Source: Streptomyces katrae
GTDB taxonomy: Bacteria; Actinomycetota; Actinomycetes; Streptomycetales; Streptomycetaceae
DNA length: 64,000 nucleotides
Reading direction: 5' to 3'
NCBI RefSeq assembly: GCF_002028425.1
Contig: NZ_CP020042.1
Location: 5,555,560 to 5,619,559, forward strand
The notes below the pieces were generated by a model. The model searched no databases and was not told the DNA's origin. It was given only the letters and a program-made list of their open reading frames with translations. A program made the translations under genes and the position numbers. How positions within the stretch are numbered: the first letter of the stretch is position 1; every line of letters begins with the position of its first letter. Of this stretch, positions 15,973 to 24,360 are shown in pieces.

Positions 15973-17412
15973 GTGACCACCGAACTGCGTCGTCTGCGCA
16001 ACTACATCGGCGGGGAGTTCAAGGACGCCGCCGACGGGCGGACCACCGAGGTGGTCAACCCGGCCACCGGCGAGGTGTACGCGACCGCCCCGCTGTCGGG
16101 GCAGGCCGATGTGGACGCCGCCATGGCCGCCGCCGCTGCCGCCTTCCCGGCCTGGCGCGACACCACCCCCTCCGAGCGGCAGAAGGCCCTCCTGAAGATC
16201 GCGGACGCCTTCGAGGCGCGTGCGGAGGAGCTGGTCGCCGCCGAGTCGGAGAACACCGGCAAGCCGCTGGGCCTGACGGCCAGCGAGGAGCTGCCGCCGA
16301 TGGTGGACCAGATCCGCTTCTTCGCGGGCGCCGCGCGCCTGCTGGAGGGCCGCTCGGCCGGCGAGTACATGGAGGGGATGACCTCGATCATCCGCCGTGA
16401 GCCGGTCGGCGTCTGCGCCCAGGTCGCGCCGTGGAACTACCCGATGATGATGGCCGTGTGGAAGTTCGCCCCGGCGATCGCCGCGGGCAACACCGTCGTC
16501 CTCAAGCCCTCCGACACCACCCCGGCCTCCACGGTGCTGATGGCGGAGATCATCGACTCGATCCTGCCCAAGGGCGTCTTCAACGTCGTCTGCGGCGACC
16601 GCGAGACCGGCAAGGCCATGGTCGAGCACTCCACCCCGGCGATGGCCTCCATCACCGGCTCGGTGCGCGCCGGCATGCAGGTCGCCGAGAGCGCCTCCAA
16701 GGACGTCAAGCGCGTCCACCTGGAGCTCGGCGGCAAGGCCCCGGTCGTGGTCTTCGAGGACGCCGACCTGGCCAAGGCCGTCGAGGACATCGCCGTCGCC
16801 GGCTACTTCAACGCCGGCCAGGACTGCACCGCCGCCACCCGCGTGCTCGTGCACGAGTCGATCCACGACGAGTTCGTCGCCGCGCTCGCCAAGGCCGCCG
16901 CGGAGACCAAGACCGGTCAGCCGGACGACGAGGACGTGCTCTACGGCCCGCTGAACAACCCCAACCAGCTGAAGCAGGTCGCGGGCTTCATCGAGCGCCT
17001 GCCCGCCCACGCCAAGGTCGAGGCGGGCGGCCACCAGGTCGGCGAGAAGGGCTTCTTCTACGCCCCGACCGTGGTCTCGGGCCTGAAGCAGGACGACGAG
17101 ATCATCCAGAACGAGGTCTTCGGCCCCGTCATCACCGTCCAGTCCTTCTCGGACGAGGCCCAGGCGCTGGAGTACGCGAACGGCGTCGAGTTCGCCCTCG
17201 CCTCCTCCGTCTGGACCAAGGACCACGGCCGCGCGATGCGCATGTCCAAGAACCTCGACTTCGGCTGCGTGTGGATCAACACCCACATCCCGCTCGTCGC
17301 CGAGATGCCCCACGGCGGCTTCAAGAAGTCCGGCTACGGCAAGGACCTCTCCGCCTACGGCTTCGAGGACTACACCCGCATCAAGCACGTGATGACCTCG
17401 CTCGACGGCTGA
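15973..17412 (+). CDS. Gamma-aminobutyraldehyde dehydrogenase (copy 1)
   Basis: An NAD-dependent aldehyde dehydrogenase oxidising 4-aminobutyraldehyde to GABA, 479 residues. The catalytic cysteine is in GQDCTAATRV, the catalytic glutamate in LELGGKAP, and the oxyanion asparagine in PWNYPMMM. The MPHGGFKKSGYGKDLS ending is typical of the PatD/Prr group. GTG 15973 is selected because AGGAG lies at 15958-15962, ten bases upstream; an earlier in-frame GTG at 15964 would abut that site. It is divergent from the Lrp-aminotransferase pair and upstream of a PotD-like gene. A second dehydrogenase of the same type lies at 28004-29518. Confidence 0.9.
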   Translation: MTTELRRLRNYIGGEFKDAADGRTTEVVNPATGEVYATAPLSGQADVDAAMAAAAAAFPAWRDTTPSERQKALLKIADAFEARAEELVAAESENTGKPLGLTASEELPPMVDQIRFFAGAARLLEGRSAGEYMEGMTSIIRREPVGVCAQVAPWNYPMMMAVWKFAPAIAAGNTVVLKPSDTTPASTVLMAEIIDSILPKGVFNVVCGDRETGKAMVEHSTPAMASITGSVRAGMQVAESASKDVKRVHLELGGKAPVVVFEDADLAKAVEDIAVAGYFNAGQDCTAATRVLVHESIHDEFVAALAKAAAETKTGQPDDEDVLYGPLNNPNQLKQVAGFIERLPAHAKVEAGGHQVGEKGFFYAPTVVSGLKQDDEIIQNEVFGPVITVQSFSDEAQALEYANGVEFALASSVWTKDHGRAMRMSKNLDFGCVWINTHIPLVAEMPHGGFKKSGYGKDLSAYGFEDYTRIKHVMTSLDG

Positions 17413-17477
17413 ACCGGCCCGGCGGCAGGTGACCGGCGCGCACGGACGTACCGCGCACTGATCACCGCAGGCCACTG

Positions 17478-17518
17478 AAGGGGCGGGTGGTAGACAAGTT
17501 GTCTATTGCCCGCCCCTT
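17478..17518. promoter_or_regulatory. Nested palindrome between aldehyde dehydrogenase and potD-like gene
   Basis: An outer 10-bp inverted repeat (17478-17487 with 17509-17518) encloses a second 15-base palindrome, TAGACAA-G-TTGTCTA at 17491-17505. As RNA it gives a two-tier hairpin without a U-run. As DNA, the inner palindrome has the form of a dimeric repressor site. It lies 66 bases after the dehydrogenase stop and 22 before the next ATG, so it may end one unit, regulate the next, or both. Confidence 0.55.
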
Positions 17519-17540
17519 CGCGTTGACCGAGGCTGAGCCC

Positions 17541-18719
17541 ATGCCTGAACTCCCCTTCTCCCGCCGCGCGGCGCTGCGCGGCCTCGGTGCCGCGGGCCTG
17601 CTGGCCGCCCTCACCGGCTGTGGTGTCCCCGCCGCCTACGTCCCGGAGGACCGCAGGCAGGGCCAGGACCTCTCGGAACAGGAGCGGAGCCTGGCCTTCT
17701 CCAACTGGCCGCTGTACATAGACACCGACGACGAGGACGAGGAGAAGCGCCCGACGCTGGACGCCTTCACCGGGAAGACCGGCATCGCGGTCCGGTACAC
17801 CGAGGAGATCAACGACAACGACGAGTTCTTCGGCAAGGTCAGCCCGGCCCTGATGAACCACCAGGCGACCGGCCACGACCTGGTGGTGGTCAGCGACTGG
17901 ATGGCCGCCCGCTTCGTCCACCTGGGCTGGGCCCAGAAGATGGACCGCTCGGCGCAGGCCAACGTGGCGAAGAACCTGGACCCGCAGCTGCGTTCCCCCG
18001 CCTTCGACCAGGGCCGGCTGCACACCGTCCCCTGGCAGTCCGGGATCACCGGCATCGCCTACAACCGCAAGGCGCTGGGCCGGGAGATCAAGTCCGTCCA
18101 GGACCTGTGGCACCCGGACCTGGCGGGCAAGGTGACCCTCTTCTCCGGTCTCGACGAGTCCTTCGCCCTGCTGATGCAGGGCAACGGCACCGACACCACC
18201 CGCTGGACCGAAGCCGACTTCCACCGGATGTGCGACCAGGTCGAGAGCATGGTGAAGAAGAAGCACATCCGCCGCTTCACCGGCAACGACTACACCTCCG
18301 ATCTCGGCAAGGGCGACGTCCTGGCCTGCCAGGCCTACTCCGGTGACGCCATCCAGCTGAAGGCCGACAACCCCGACATCGAGTTCGTGGTCCCCGAGGA
18401 GGGGGCCGAGCTGTGGGCGGAGAGCCTGCTCATCCCCAACCTCGCCCGCCACAAGACCAACGCGGAGGCGCTGGTCGACTACTACTACGACCCGGCGGTG
18501 GCGGCGGAGCTGGCGGCGGCGGTCAACTACGTCTGCCCGGTCCCCGCCGCCCGCGAGGTCCTGGCCGCCTCCCCGGACAAGAAGACCGCCGAACTGGCCC
18601 AGAACCCGCTGATCTTCCCGGACGACGACATGCGCAAGCGCCTGGTCGTGGCCCGGGACATCTCCTCGGCCGAACGCCGCACCTTCGCCCCGCGCTGGAA
18701 CGCCATCGTCGGACTGTGA
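17541..18719 (+). CDS. PotD-like polyamine-binding lipoprotein (copy 1)
   Basis: An extracellular solute-binding protein of the spermidine/putrescine class, 392 residues. The signal is a Tat type (R8-R9 in SRRAALRG) followed by lipobox LTGC with lipidated C27. The mature part has the family's NWPLYIDT opening and the DYYYDP segment near the C-terminus. ATG 17541 is chosen because it starts directly before the twin-arginine signal. An upstream GTG at 17487 would lie inside the palindrome. No permease or ATPase gene adjoins it, so it probably shares PotABC at 30913-33781. It is clearly paralogous to the protein at 29592-30842. Confidence 0.85.
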   Translation: MPELPFSRRAALRGLGAAGLLAALTGCGVPAAYVPEDRRQGQDLSEQERSLAFSNWPLYIDTDDEDEEKRPTLDAFTGKTGIAVRYTEEINDNDEFFGKVSPALMNHQATGHDLVVVSDWMAARFVHLGWAQKMDRSAQANVAKNLDPQLRSPAFDQGRLHTVPWQSGITGIAYNRKALGREIKSVQDLWHPDLAGKVTLFSGLDESFALLMQGNGTDTTRWTEADFHRMCDQVESMVKKKHIRRFTGNDYTSDLGKGDVLACQAYSGDAIQLKADNPDIEFVVPEEGAELWAESLLIPNLARHKTNAEALVDYYYDPAVAAELAAAVNYVCPVPAAREVLAASPDKKTAELAQNPLIFPDDDMRKRLVVARDISSAERRTFAPRWNAIVGL

Positions 18720-18739
18720 GCACGACCGCCCGACAGGAT

Positions 18740-18774
18740 TGAACATGTTCAGGAGTTTTGCTGAACGTGTTCAG
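18740..18774. promoter_or_regulatory. Pair of 13-base operator-like palindromes
   Basis: TGAACATGTTCAG (18740-18752; its first 12 bases are a perfect palindrome) and TGAACGTGTTCAG (18762-18774) are repeated at 22 bp, two helical turns, so both face the same side of DNA. They end 22 bases before the start of the membrane protein gene at 18797. TGAAC/GTTCA arms are common in TetR-type operators, but no regulator gene lies adjacent. Confidence 0.55.
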
Positions 18775-18796
18775 TTCTGCGTGTAGGCTCCCTGTC

Positions 18797-19306
18797 ATGA
18801 GCGAGAGAAGCGCCCTCCAGCGGCGGATCCGTGCCTGGCTTGTGCTGTTCCTGGTCTGCCTGGTCCTCAGCGGGCTCACCGCCTTCCCCCTGGTCACCGA
18901 GCTCCACTGGGCCAACGGACTGGTCTCCAGCCAGTGGCTGCGCAGAGTGGGGGACGGACTGGACCGGGCCGACTCCGATTACCCCTTCCTCCTCTACGGA
19001 ACCGACTGGCTCGCCTTCGCCCACCTGGTGATCGCGGTGTTCTTCTACGGGGTCCACCGCGACCCGGTCCGCAACATCTGGATAGTCGAGGCCGGAATGG
19101 TCGCCTGCGCCGGCATCATCCCCCTCGCCCTGATCTGCGGGCAGGTCCGCGGCATCCCCTTCGGATGGACCCTGATCGACATGTCCTTCGGAGTCTTCGG
19201 GATCCTGCCCCTGCTGGTCCTGCGCCGCCTGATCAAGCGGCTGGAGGACCTGCAGGAGGCGGAGGGCCGCGGCTACTTGGCGAAGGCCGCGCCGATGATG
19301 CCGTAG
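18797..19306 (+). CDS. Small four-helix membrane protein, function unknown
   Basis: A 169-residue protein with about four membrane segments (for example AWLVLFLVCLVLSGLTAF near residue 13 and WLAFAHLVIAVFFYGV near residue 75). A basic cytoplasmic tail (VLRRLIKRLEDLQ) follows. It resembles a family of uncharacterised membrane proteins often controlled by TetR-like regulators. ATG 18797 is preceded at a distance by the operator pair at 18740-18774. Its 3' end overlaps the converging serine hydrolase gene by 34 bases. Confidence 0.75.
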   Translation: MSERSALQRRIRAWLVLFLVCLVLSGLTAFPLVTELHWANGLVSSQWLRRVGDGLDRADSDYPFLLYGTDWLAFAHLVIAVFFYGVHRDPVRNIWIVEAGMVACAGIIPLALICGQVRGIPFGWTLIDMSFGVFGILPLLVLRRLIKRLEDLQEAEGRGYLAKAAPMMP

Positions 19307-20484
19307 GCCACCGCGTTCATGTCCCGGCCCTTGGCGTCGGTGGAGTTCACCGAGTAGACCAGGGTGCGCGACAGGTCGCGGGTGCCGCCGATGACCGTGC
19401 TGTAGCCGTAGCGGGAGCCCGTCTTGCCGTAGAGCTTCGTGCCGCCCGGAAGGGTGAACTCCTTCAGGCCGGCCGTCTGCACCGCGTGCTCGCCGGTCTT
19501 GCTCTCGGCGTCCGGCACATCGGGGACGGTGAACATCTCCTCCAGCTGCGCCCTGGGCACCACCCGGCCGCCGAACAGCGCCGTCGTGAACCGCTCCAGG
19601 TCCGCCGTCGTCGATATCAGGTCCCCCGCCGCCCAGTTGGACGAGGAGTTCCAGTCCGACACGTCGACCAGCGAACGGCTGCCGTCGGCCTGCCGCACCG
19701 CCTGGTAGCCGTGGTTGTACGGGCCCGGTATGCGGTTCTGGGTACGGGACGGGAACGAGGTGTGGTGCAGGCCCAGCGGCTTGATGATCCGGTCCCCGAC
19801 GGCCTTCTCGTACGTCGTGCCCGTCAGCTTCTCGATCAGCACGCCCAGCACCGTGTAGTGGATGTTGCTGTACCGCTGCTTCTTCCCGGGCCTGAACTCC
19901 GGCCCCTTGGCCACCGCGTTGGCGATGAGCGCGTGCGGGTCGACCAGGTCGAAGCGGTGGGCGTACTCGTCCTCGAAGGCGTCTCCGGGGCCGTCGGCGG
20001 ACTGCAGCCCGCTCGTGTAGTCCAGCAGCTGCCGCACCTTCACCGGCTCGAAGCCGGGCAGCAGCCCCGGCAGGTAGTCCTGCACCGGCCGGTCCAGGTC
20101 CACCCTGCCCTCGGCGGCCAGCTGGAGCACCACCGCCGCCGTGAAGGTCTTGGTCACCGACCCGGCCCGGAAGCGGGCGTCCTCCACCGCCGCGCGCCCG
20201 CTGCGGACGTCCGCCACGCCGGCGCTGCCGCGCCAGATGCCGCTGGTACCGCCCACCCGGACCAGTGCGGCCGTGGCGTCCTTGTTCTGCGGCCCGACCC
20301 CCTCGATCGCCTTCCGCAGCGCCGCCGCGTCCGGCGGGGCGGAGAAGACCGGGGACGGGACCGACGCGGACGCCGACGCCGGTACCGGAGCCGGCGCCGG
20401 AGCGGCCTGGGCGGCGGCCACCGGTCCGGCGGCGATGCCCAGGACCAGAGCGGTGGCGACGAGCGTGCGCGTACGTGTCTTCAT
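19273..20484 (-). CDS. Secreted serine hydrolase, beta-lactamase / DD-peptidase fold
   Basis: An exported penicillin-binding-type serine hydrolase of 403 residues. A Sec signal (MKTRTRTLVATALVLG... to about residue 28) is followed by a proline/alanine/serine linker. Catalytic motifs are SxxK in AGSVTKTF, YxN in QRYSNIHY, and KTG in YGKTGSRYG. These are the three active-site boxes of class C beta-lactamases and D-Ala-D-Ala carboxypeptidases of the R61 type. The enzyme probably acts outside the membrane on cell-wall peptides or related amides. It is transcribed alone and converges with the membrane protein gene. Confidence 0.9.
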   Translation of the reverse strand: MKTRTRTLVATALVLGIAAGPVAAAQAAPAPAPVPASASASVPSPVFSAPPDAAALRKAIEGVGPQNKDATAALVRVGGTSGIWRGSAGVADVRSGRAAVEDARFRAGSVTKTFTAAVVLQLAAEGRVDLDRPVQDYLPGLLPGFEPVKVRQLLDYTSGLQSADGPGDAFEDEYAHRFDLVDPHALIANAVAKGPEFRPGKKQRYSNIHYTVLGVLIEKLTGTTYEKAVGDRIIKPLGLHHTSFPSRTQNRIPGPYNHGYQAVRQADGSRSLVDVSDWNSSSNWAAGDLISTTADLERFTTALFGGRVVPRAQLEEMFTVPDVPDAESKTGEHAVQTAGLKEFTLPGGTKLYGKTGSRYGYSTVIGGTRDLSRTLVYSVNSTDAKGRDMNAVAYGIIGAAFAK

Positions 20485-20633
20485 GACGGTTCCCCCTGTG
20501 TGCGAGCCGGGCGGCCCGCTGCCCCCCGATGACCTCAATGCTCCAGGTCACAGGGGTATTTGCGGATCACCATCAGGAGTGGTCTTCAGCGGTACGACAA
20601 CTCACCGGCGCGGGGGAGACGCTCCGCCGCCAC

Positions 20634-21335
20634 TCACTCCCCAGAGGGAGATACCCGAGAGGGACCCGCCGAGCCCGCCGCGATCAGCCCCGTCTCGTAG
20701 GCGCAGATCACCGCCTGGATCCGGTCCCGCAGACCCAGCTTCGCCAGCACGTTCCCCACGTGCGACTTCACCGTGTGCTCGCTCACCACCAGCGCCGCCG
20801 CGATCTCCGCGTTCGACAGCCCCCGCCCCAGGTGCAGCAGCGTCTCCCGCTCGCGGGCCGTCAGCACCTCCAGCCGCTGCGCCGCCTGGGCGGGCAGGGC
20901 CGGGGGCCGGGCCGTCGCCGCCGTGTACTCCTCGATCAGCCGCCGCGCCACCGACGGCGCCAGCAGCGACTCGCCCGCCGCCACCACCCGCACCGCGTGC
21001 ACCAGGTCGTCCCGCCGCACGTCCTTCAGCAGGAACCCGCTCGCCCCCGCGTGCAGCGCCTCGTAGACGTACTCGTCCGAGTCGAAGGTCGTCAGCATCA
21101 CCGTCCGGCACGCGCCCCGCGCCGAGATCGCCCGGCAGGCCTCGATCCCGTCCAGCACCGGCATCCGGACGTCCAGCAGCGCCACATCGGGGGAGAGCCG
21201 CTCCACCGCGTCCACGGCCGCCGCCCCGTCCCCGACCTCCGCCACGACCTCGATGTCCTCCTGGACGTCCAGGATCATCGCGAAGCCGCTGCGCACCAGC
21301 TCCTGGTCGTCGGCCACCACCACACGGATCGTCAC
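20634..21335 (-). CDS. NarL/LuxR-family response regulator
   Basis: A two-component response regulator of 233 residues. The receiver domain (1-120) has acidic residues D9-D10, the phosphoacceptor D55 in ALLDVRMP, and the conserved lysine in FLLKD. A LuxR-type HTH (about 165-225, LTARERETLLHLGRGLSNAEIA) binds DNA. The GTG at 21335 overlaps the kinase stop codon (GTGA) and is preceded by GGAGG, so the start is well supported. It is cotranscribed with its kinase at 21332-22504. Target genes are unknown. Confidence 0.94.
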   Translation of the reverse strand: MTIRVVVADDQELVRSGFAMILDVQEDIEVVAEVGDGAAAVDAVERLSPDVALLDVRMPVLDGIEACRAISARGACRTVMLTTFDSDEYVYEALHAGASGFLLKDVRRDDLVHAVRVVAAGESLLAPSVARRLIEEYTAATARPPALPAQAAQRLEVLTARERETLLHLGRGLSNAEIAAALVVSEHTVKSHVGNVLAKLGLRDRIQAVICAYETGLIAAGSAGPSRVSPSGE

Positions 21336-22504
21336 GTCCCCACCTCCAGCGGCGAGGTTACAAGCACCGTGAAACCGCGCCCGTCGGCACCCGGGCCGGT
21401 CCACGCCGTCCCGCCGTGCGCCGCCGCCCGCTCGCGGATCCCGATCAGCCCGTGCCCGCCCGCGGCGCCCTCGCCCGGCCCCCGGCCGTCGTCCACGACC
21501 CGGACCGCCAGCTCCCGCGGCCCGTACTCCAGACGCACGTCCACCGCCGAGGCCCCCGCGTGCTTCACCACGTTGGTCAGCGCCTCCTGCACCACCCGGT
21601 GCACCGTCGCCTCCAGCGCCGCCGGCAGCTCGCGCACCTCGCCCGTCCGCTCGTACGACACCGCCAGCCCGCTCGCCCGCACCCGGTCCACCAGCGCCCC
21701 GAGCTCACCGATCCCCGGCTGCGGAGCGCGCGGAGCCGCCTCCTGCGTCCGCAGCACGCCCAGCATCGTCCGCAGCTGCGCCATCGCGTCCCGCCCCGTC
21801 CCCGCGATCGCCTCGAACGCAGCCTCCGCCCGCTCCGGGGCCCGGCGGACCGCCACCGGCCCGGCCTCCGCCTGCACCACCATGATGCTGACGGCGTGCG
21901 AGAGGATGTCGTGCATCTCCCGCGCGATGCGCGCCCGTTCGCGCGCCGCCGCCTGCTCCGCCTCGATCCGGTTCGCCCGCTCCAGCTGCGCCGCCCGGTC
22001 CTCCACCGCCGCCGTGTACGCCAGGCGCGTGGCCTGGAGCCGGCCGAGCGCGAACGCCGCCGCGAACACGAACAGCGAGAACAGCAGCTCCCTGGCCGTA
22101 CCGGTGTTGAGCCCGACGGACACCGCGATCACCACGACCAGGGCCGCCGCGGCCGCCAGCCGCTCCCGCGCCGGCCGCAGCAGCGCGAGCGAATAGACGC
22201 AGACCAGCCCGGCGTACGGCAGCGGCTGCCCGGGACCGTCCAGCGCCAGCCGGTAGACCGAACCGGCCGCGATCACCCCCAGCAGCGCCGCCACGGGAGC
22301 CCGGCGCCGCCACAGCAGCGGCACGTTCCCCGCCGTCGTCAGCAGGTACGCCGTCCAGGTCGCCGGGGAGTCCGCCGGGTCGCGGGGCACCACGAACGGG
22401 ATGGTCGCCGCCACCTGCACCAGCAGCGTCAGCCCCGCGTCCCGCCAGCGCGGATCCGCCCGCAGGACCCGCTCGCGCAGCCGCTCGCCGAGCCCGTGCC
22501 TCAC
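21332..22504 (-). CDS. Membrane sensor histidine kinase (NarX/DesK-type)
   Basis: The partner kinase of the adjacent regulator, 390 residues. Four to six N-terminal membrane segments occupy roughly residues 22-155 with no sizeable extracellular domain, so the signal is probably sensed in or at the membrane. The HisKA_3 dimerisation box has the phosphorylated H198 in AREMHDILSHAV. The HATPase domain follows, with DDGRGPG and GHGLIGIRERAAAHGG. The GTG at 22504 overlaps the stop of the GDPD gene (GTGA). Confidence 0.93.
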   Translation of the reverse strand: MRHGLGERLRERVLRADPRWRDAGLTLLVQVAATIPFVVPRDPADSPATWTAYLLTTAGNVPLLWRRRAPVAALLGVIAAGSVYRLALDGPGQPLPYAGLVCVYSLALLRPARERLAAAAALVVVIAVSVGLNTGTARELLFSLFVFAAAFALGRLQATRLAYTAAVEDRAAQLERANRIEAEQAAARERARIAREMHDILSHAVSIMVVQAEAGPVAVRRAPERAEAAFEAIAGTGRDAMAQLRTMLGVLRTQEAAPRAPQPGIGELGALVDRVRASGLAVSYERTGEVRELPAALEATVHRVVQEALTNVVKHAGASAVDVRLEYGPRELAVRVVDDGRGPGEGAAGGHGLIGIRERAAAHGGTAWTGPGADGRGFTVLVTSPLEVGT

Positions 22505-23190
22505 CGCCCGAGCTCGGCCCGTACGGCGGCCAGCGCGTCCAGCCTGTTCGTGGTGACGGAGTCCACCCCGGCCCGCAGGAGGGCGCGCATCGACCGCTTG
22601 GTGTCCGGGGTCCACGCCGACACCAGCAGCCCGTCCCGGTGCAGGGCGTCCGTGAGCTCCCGGGTGACCAGCCCGAAGCGGTAGTTGAGCCAGCGCGGGG
22701 ACACCGCGTCGATCAGCACCCGGCGCGGCGGGGACAGCGTCGTCCAGGTCAGTGCGATCTCCGCGCCCGGGTCGGCGGCGCGCACCGCCAGCATGGTGTC
22801 CGGCCCCGCGCAGTAGTACGTACGGTCACGGGCGCCGCACTCGCGCACCAGGTCGACGACGGTCCGCACCGCCTCGAACGTGGCCCCGGGCAGGTCGATC
22901 ATCAGCCGGCCGGCCCCGGCCGCCATCAGCGCCTCGCGCAGGGTGGGGACCGCGCCCCCGGCGAGCTCCTTCAGCTGCGGGGCCGTCACGGCGTCGAGCC
23001 GCACGTCGTGGCCCCACAGCCGCTCCAGCGTCTCGTCGTGCAGCAGGACCGGCACGCCGTCGCGGGTCAGCCGCACGTCCACCTCCACCGCGTCGGCCCC
23101 GCGCGCGAACGCGGAGCCGATGGAGGCGAGGGTGTTCTCACGGACTCGGTAGGGATCGCCGCGGTGGCCGACGGCAGTCAGGGTGCTCAT
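22501..23190 (-). CDS. Glycerophosphodiester phosphodiesterase family protein
   Basis: A 229-residue TIM-barrel phosphodiesterase that would release glycerol-3-phosphate from glycerophosphodiesters. The active-site elements are GHRGDPYRVRENTL at the N-terminus, VEVDVRLTRDGVPVLLHD, and the later LMIDL. No signal peptide is present, so it acts in the cytoplasm. ATG 23190 is chosen; an in-frame ATG nine bases earlier is possible. Its stop overlaps the kinase start, linking it to the two-component genes, and it follows the adenosine deaminase gene by 37 bases. Confidence 0.9.
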   Translation of the reverse strand: MSTLTAVGHRGDPYRVRENTLASIGSAFARGADAVEVDVRLTRDGVPVLLHDETLERLWGHDVRLDAVTAPQLKELAGGAVPTLREALMAAGAGRLMIDLPGATFEAVRTVVDLVRECGARDRTYYCAGPDTMLAVRAADPGAEIALTWTTLSPPRRVLIDAVSPRWLNYRFGLVTRELTDALHRDGLLVSAWTPDTKRSMRALLRAGVDSVTTNRLDALAAVRAELGR

Positions 23191-23227
23191 GACCCCCATT
23201 CTCGGGGGCCGGAGCGATCAAGGGGAG

Positions 23228-24253
23228 TCAGCGGGCCAGCCATTCGGCGGTGTACGCGTCGATTTCCGCGGTCAGCCGCGCCTTGCCGGCCGGATCCAGG
23301 AAGGAGGCCTCGACGGCGTTCTTCGCGAGCTGCGCGAGGCCGCGCTCGTCGAGGCCGAGGAGGCGGGCGGCGACCGCGTACTCGTTGTTGAGGTCGGTGC
23401 CGAACATCGGCGGGTCGTCGCTGTTGATGGTGACGAGCACCCCGGCCTCCACCATCTGCTTGACCGGGTGCCGGTCGAGGTCGGTCACGGCGCGGGTGGC
23501 GATGTTGGAGGTCGGGCAGACCTCCAGGGCGATGCGGTGCTCGGCGAGGTAGGCCAGCAGCTCCGGGTCCTGCGCGGCGCTGGTGCCGTGGCCGATGCGC
23601 TCGGCGCCCAGTTCGCGGATGGCGTCCCACACGGTCTCCGGGCCCGTGGTCTCGCCGGCGTGCGGCACGCTGTGCAGGCCGGCCGCCCGGGCCCGGTCGA
23701 AGTACGGCTTGAACTGCGGGCGCGGCACGCCGATCTCCGGGCCGCCCAGGCCGAAGGAGACCAGGCCCTCGGGGCGCAGGTCGACGGCGAGGCGGGCGGT
23801 CTCCTCTGCGGCTTCCAGGCCGGCCTCGCCGGGGATGTCGAAGCACCAGCGCAGGATGACCCCGAGCTCGGACTCGGCGGCCTTGCGCGCGTCCTCGATG
23901 GCCTCCATGAAGGCGCGCTCGTCGATGCCGCGGCGGGTGGAGGAGTAGGGGGTGATGGTCAGTTCGGCGTAGCGGATGTTCTGCCGGGCCATGTCGCGGG
24001 CGACTTCGAAGGTCAGCGTGCGCACGTCGTCGGGGGTGCGGACCAGGTCGACGACCGACAGGTAGACCTCGATGAAGTGCGCGAAGTCGGTGAAGGTGAA
24101 GTAGTCGGCCAGGGCCTCGGGGTCGGTGGGGACCTTGGAGTCGGGGTGGCGGGAGGCGAGTTCGGCCACGATGCGGGGGGACGCAGAGCCGACGTGGTGG
24201 ACGTGGAGTTCGGCCTTGGGCAGCCCCGCGATGAAGGGGTGCAGGTCGGACAT
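23228..24253 (-). CDS. add: Adenosine deaminase
   Basis: Hydrolytically deaminates adenosine and deoxyadenosine to inosine and deoxyinosine for purine salvage. The 341-residue protein is of normal length. The metal-binding HxH is in AELHVHHVG, the catalytic HAGE in SVPHAGETTG, further active-site residues in ERIGHGTSA, and the metal-binding aspartate in TINSDDPPMF. It heads a same-strand series with the GDPD, kinase and regulator genes, though the 37-base gap leaves cotranscription uncertain. Confidence 0.93.
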   Translation of the reverse strand: MSDLHPFIAGLPKAELHVHHVGSASPRIVAELASRHPDSKVPTDPEALADYFTFTDFAHFIEVYLSVVDLVRTPDDVRTLTFEVARDMARQNIRYAELTITPYSSTRRGIDERAFMEAIEDARKAAESELGVILRWCFDIPGEAGLEAAEETARLAVDLRPEGLVSFGLGGPEIGVPRPQFKPYFDRARAAGLHSVPHAGETTGPETVWDAIRELGAERIGHGTSAAQDPELLAYLAEHRIALEVCPTSNIATRAVTDLDRHPVKQMVEAGVLVTINSDDPPMFGTDLNNEYAVAARLLGLDERGLAQLAKNAVEASFLDPAGKARLTAEIDAYTAEWLAR

Positions 24254-24360
24254 GGGGGCCTCCGGTGGGACGCTGGTGCGGGCAGGTCTGCCTCATCGTA
24301 GGCAGGCCCGGCGGTGTCGGCGGCAGCGCTTAGCATGGCTGTACGAGAGGGGGGCGCCGT

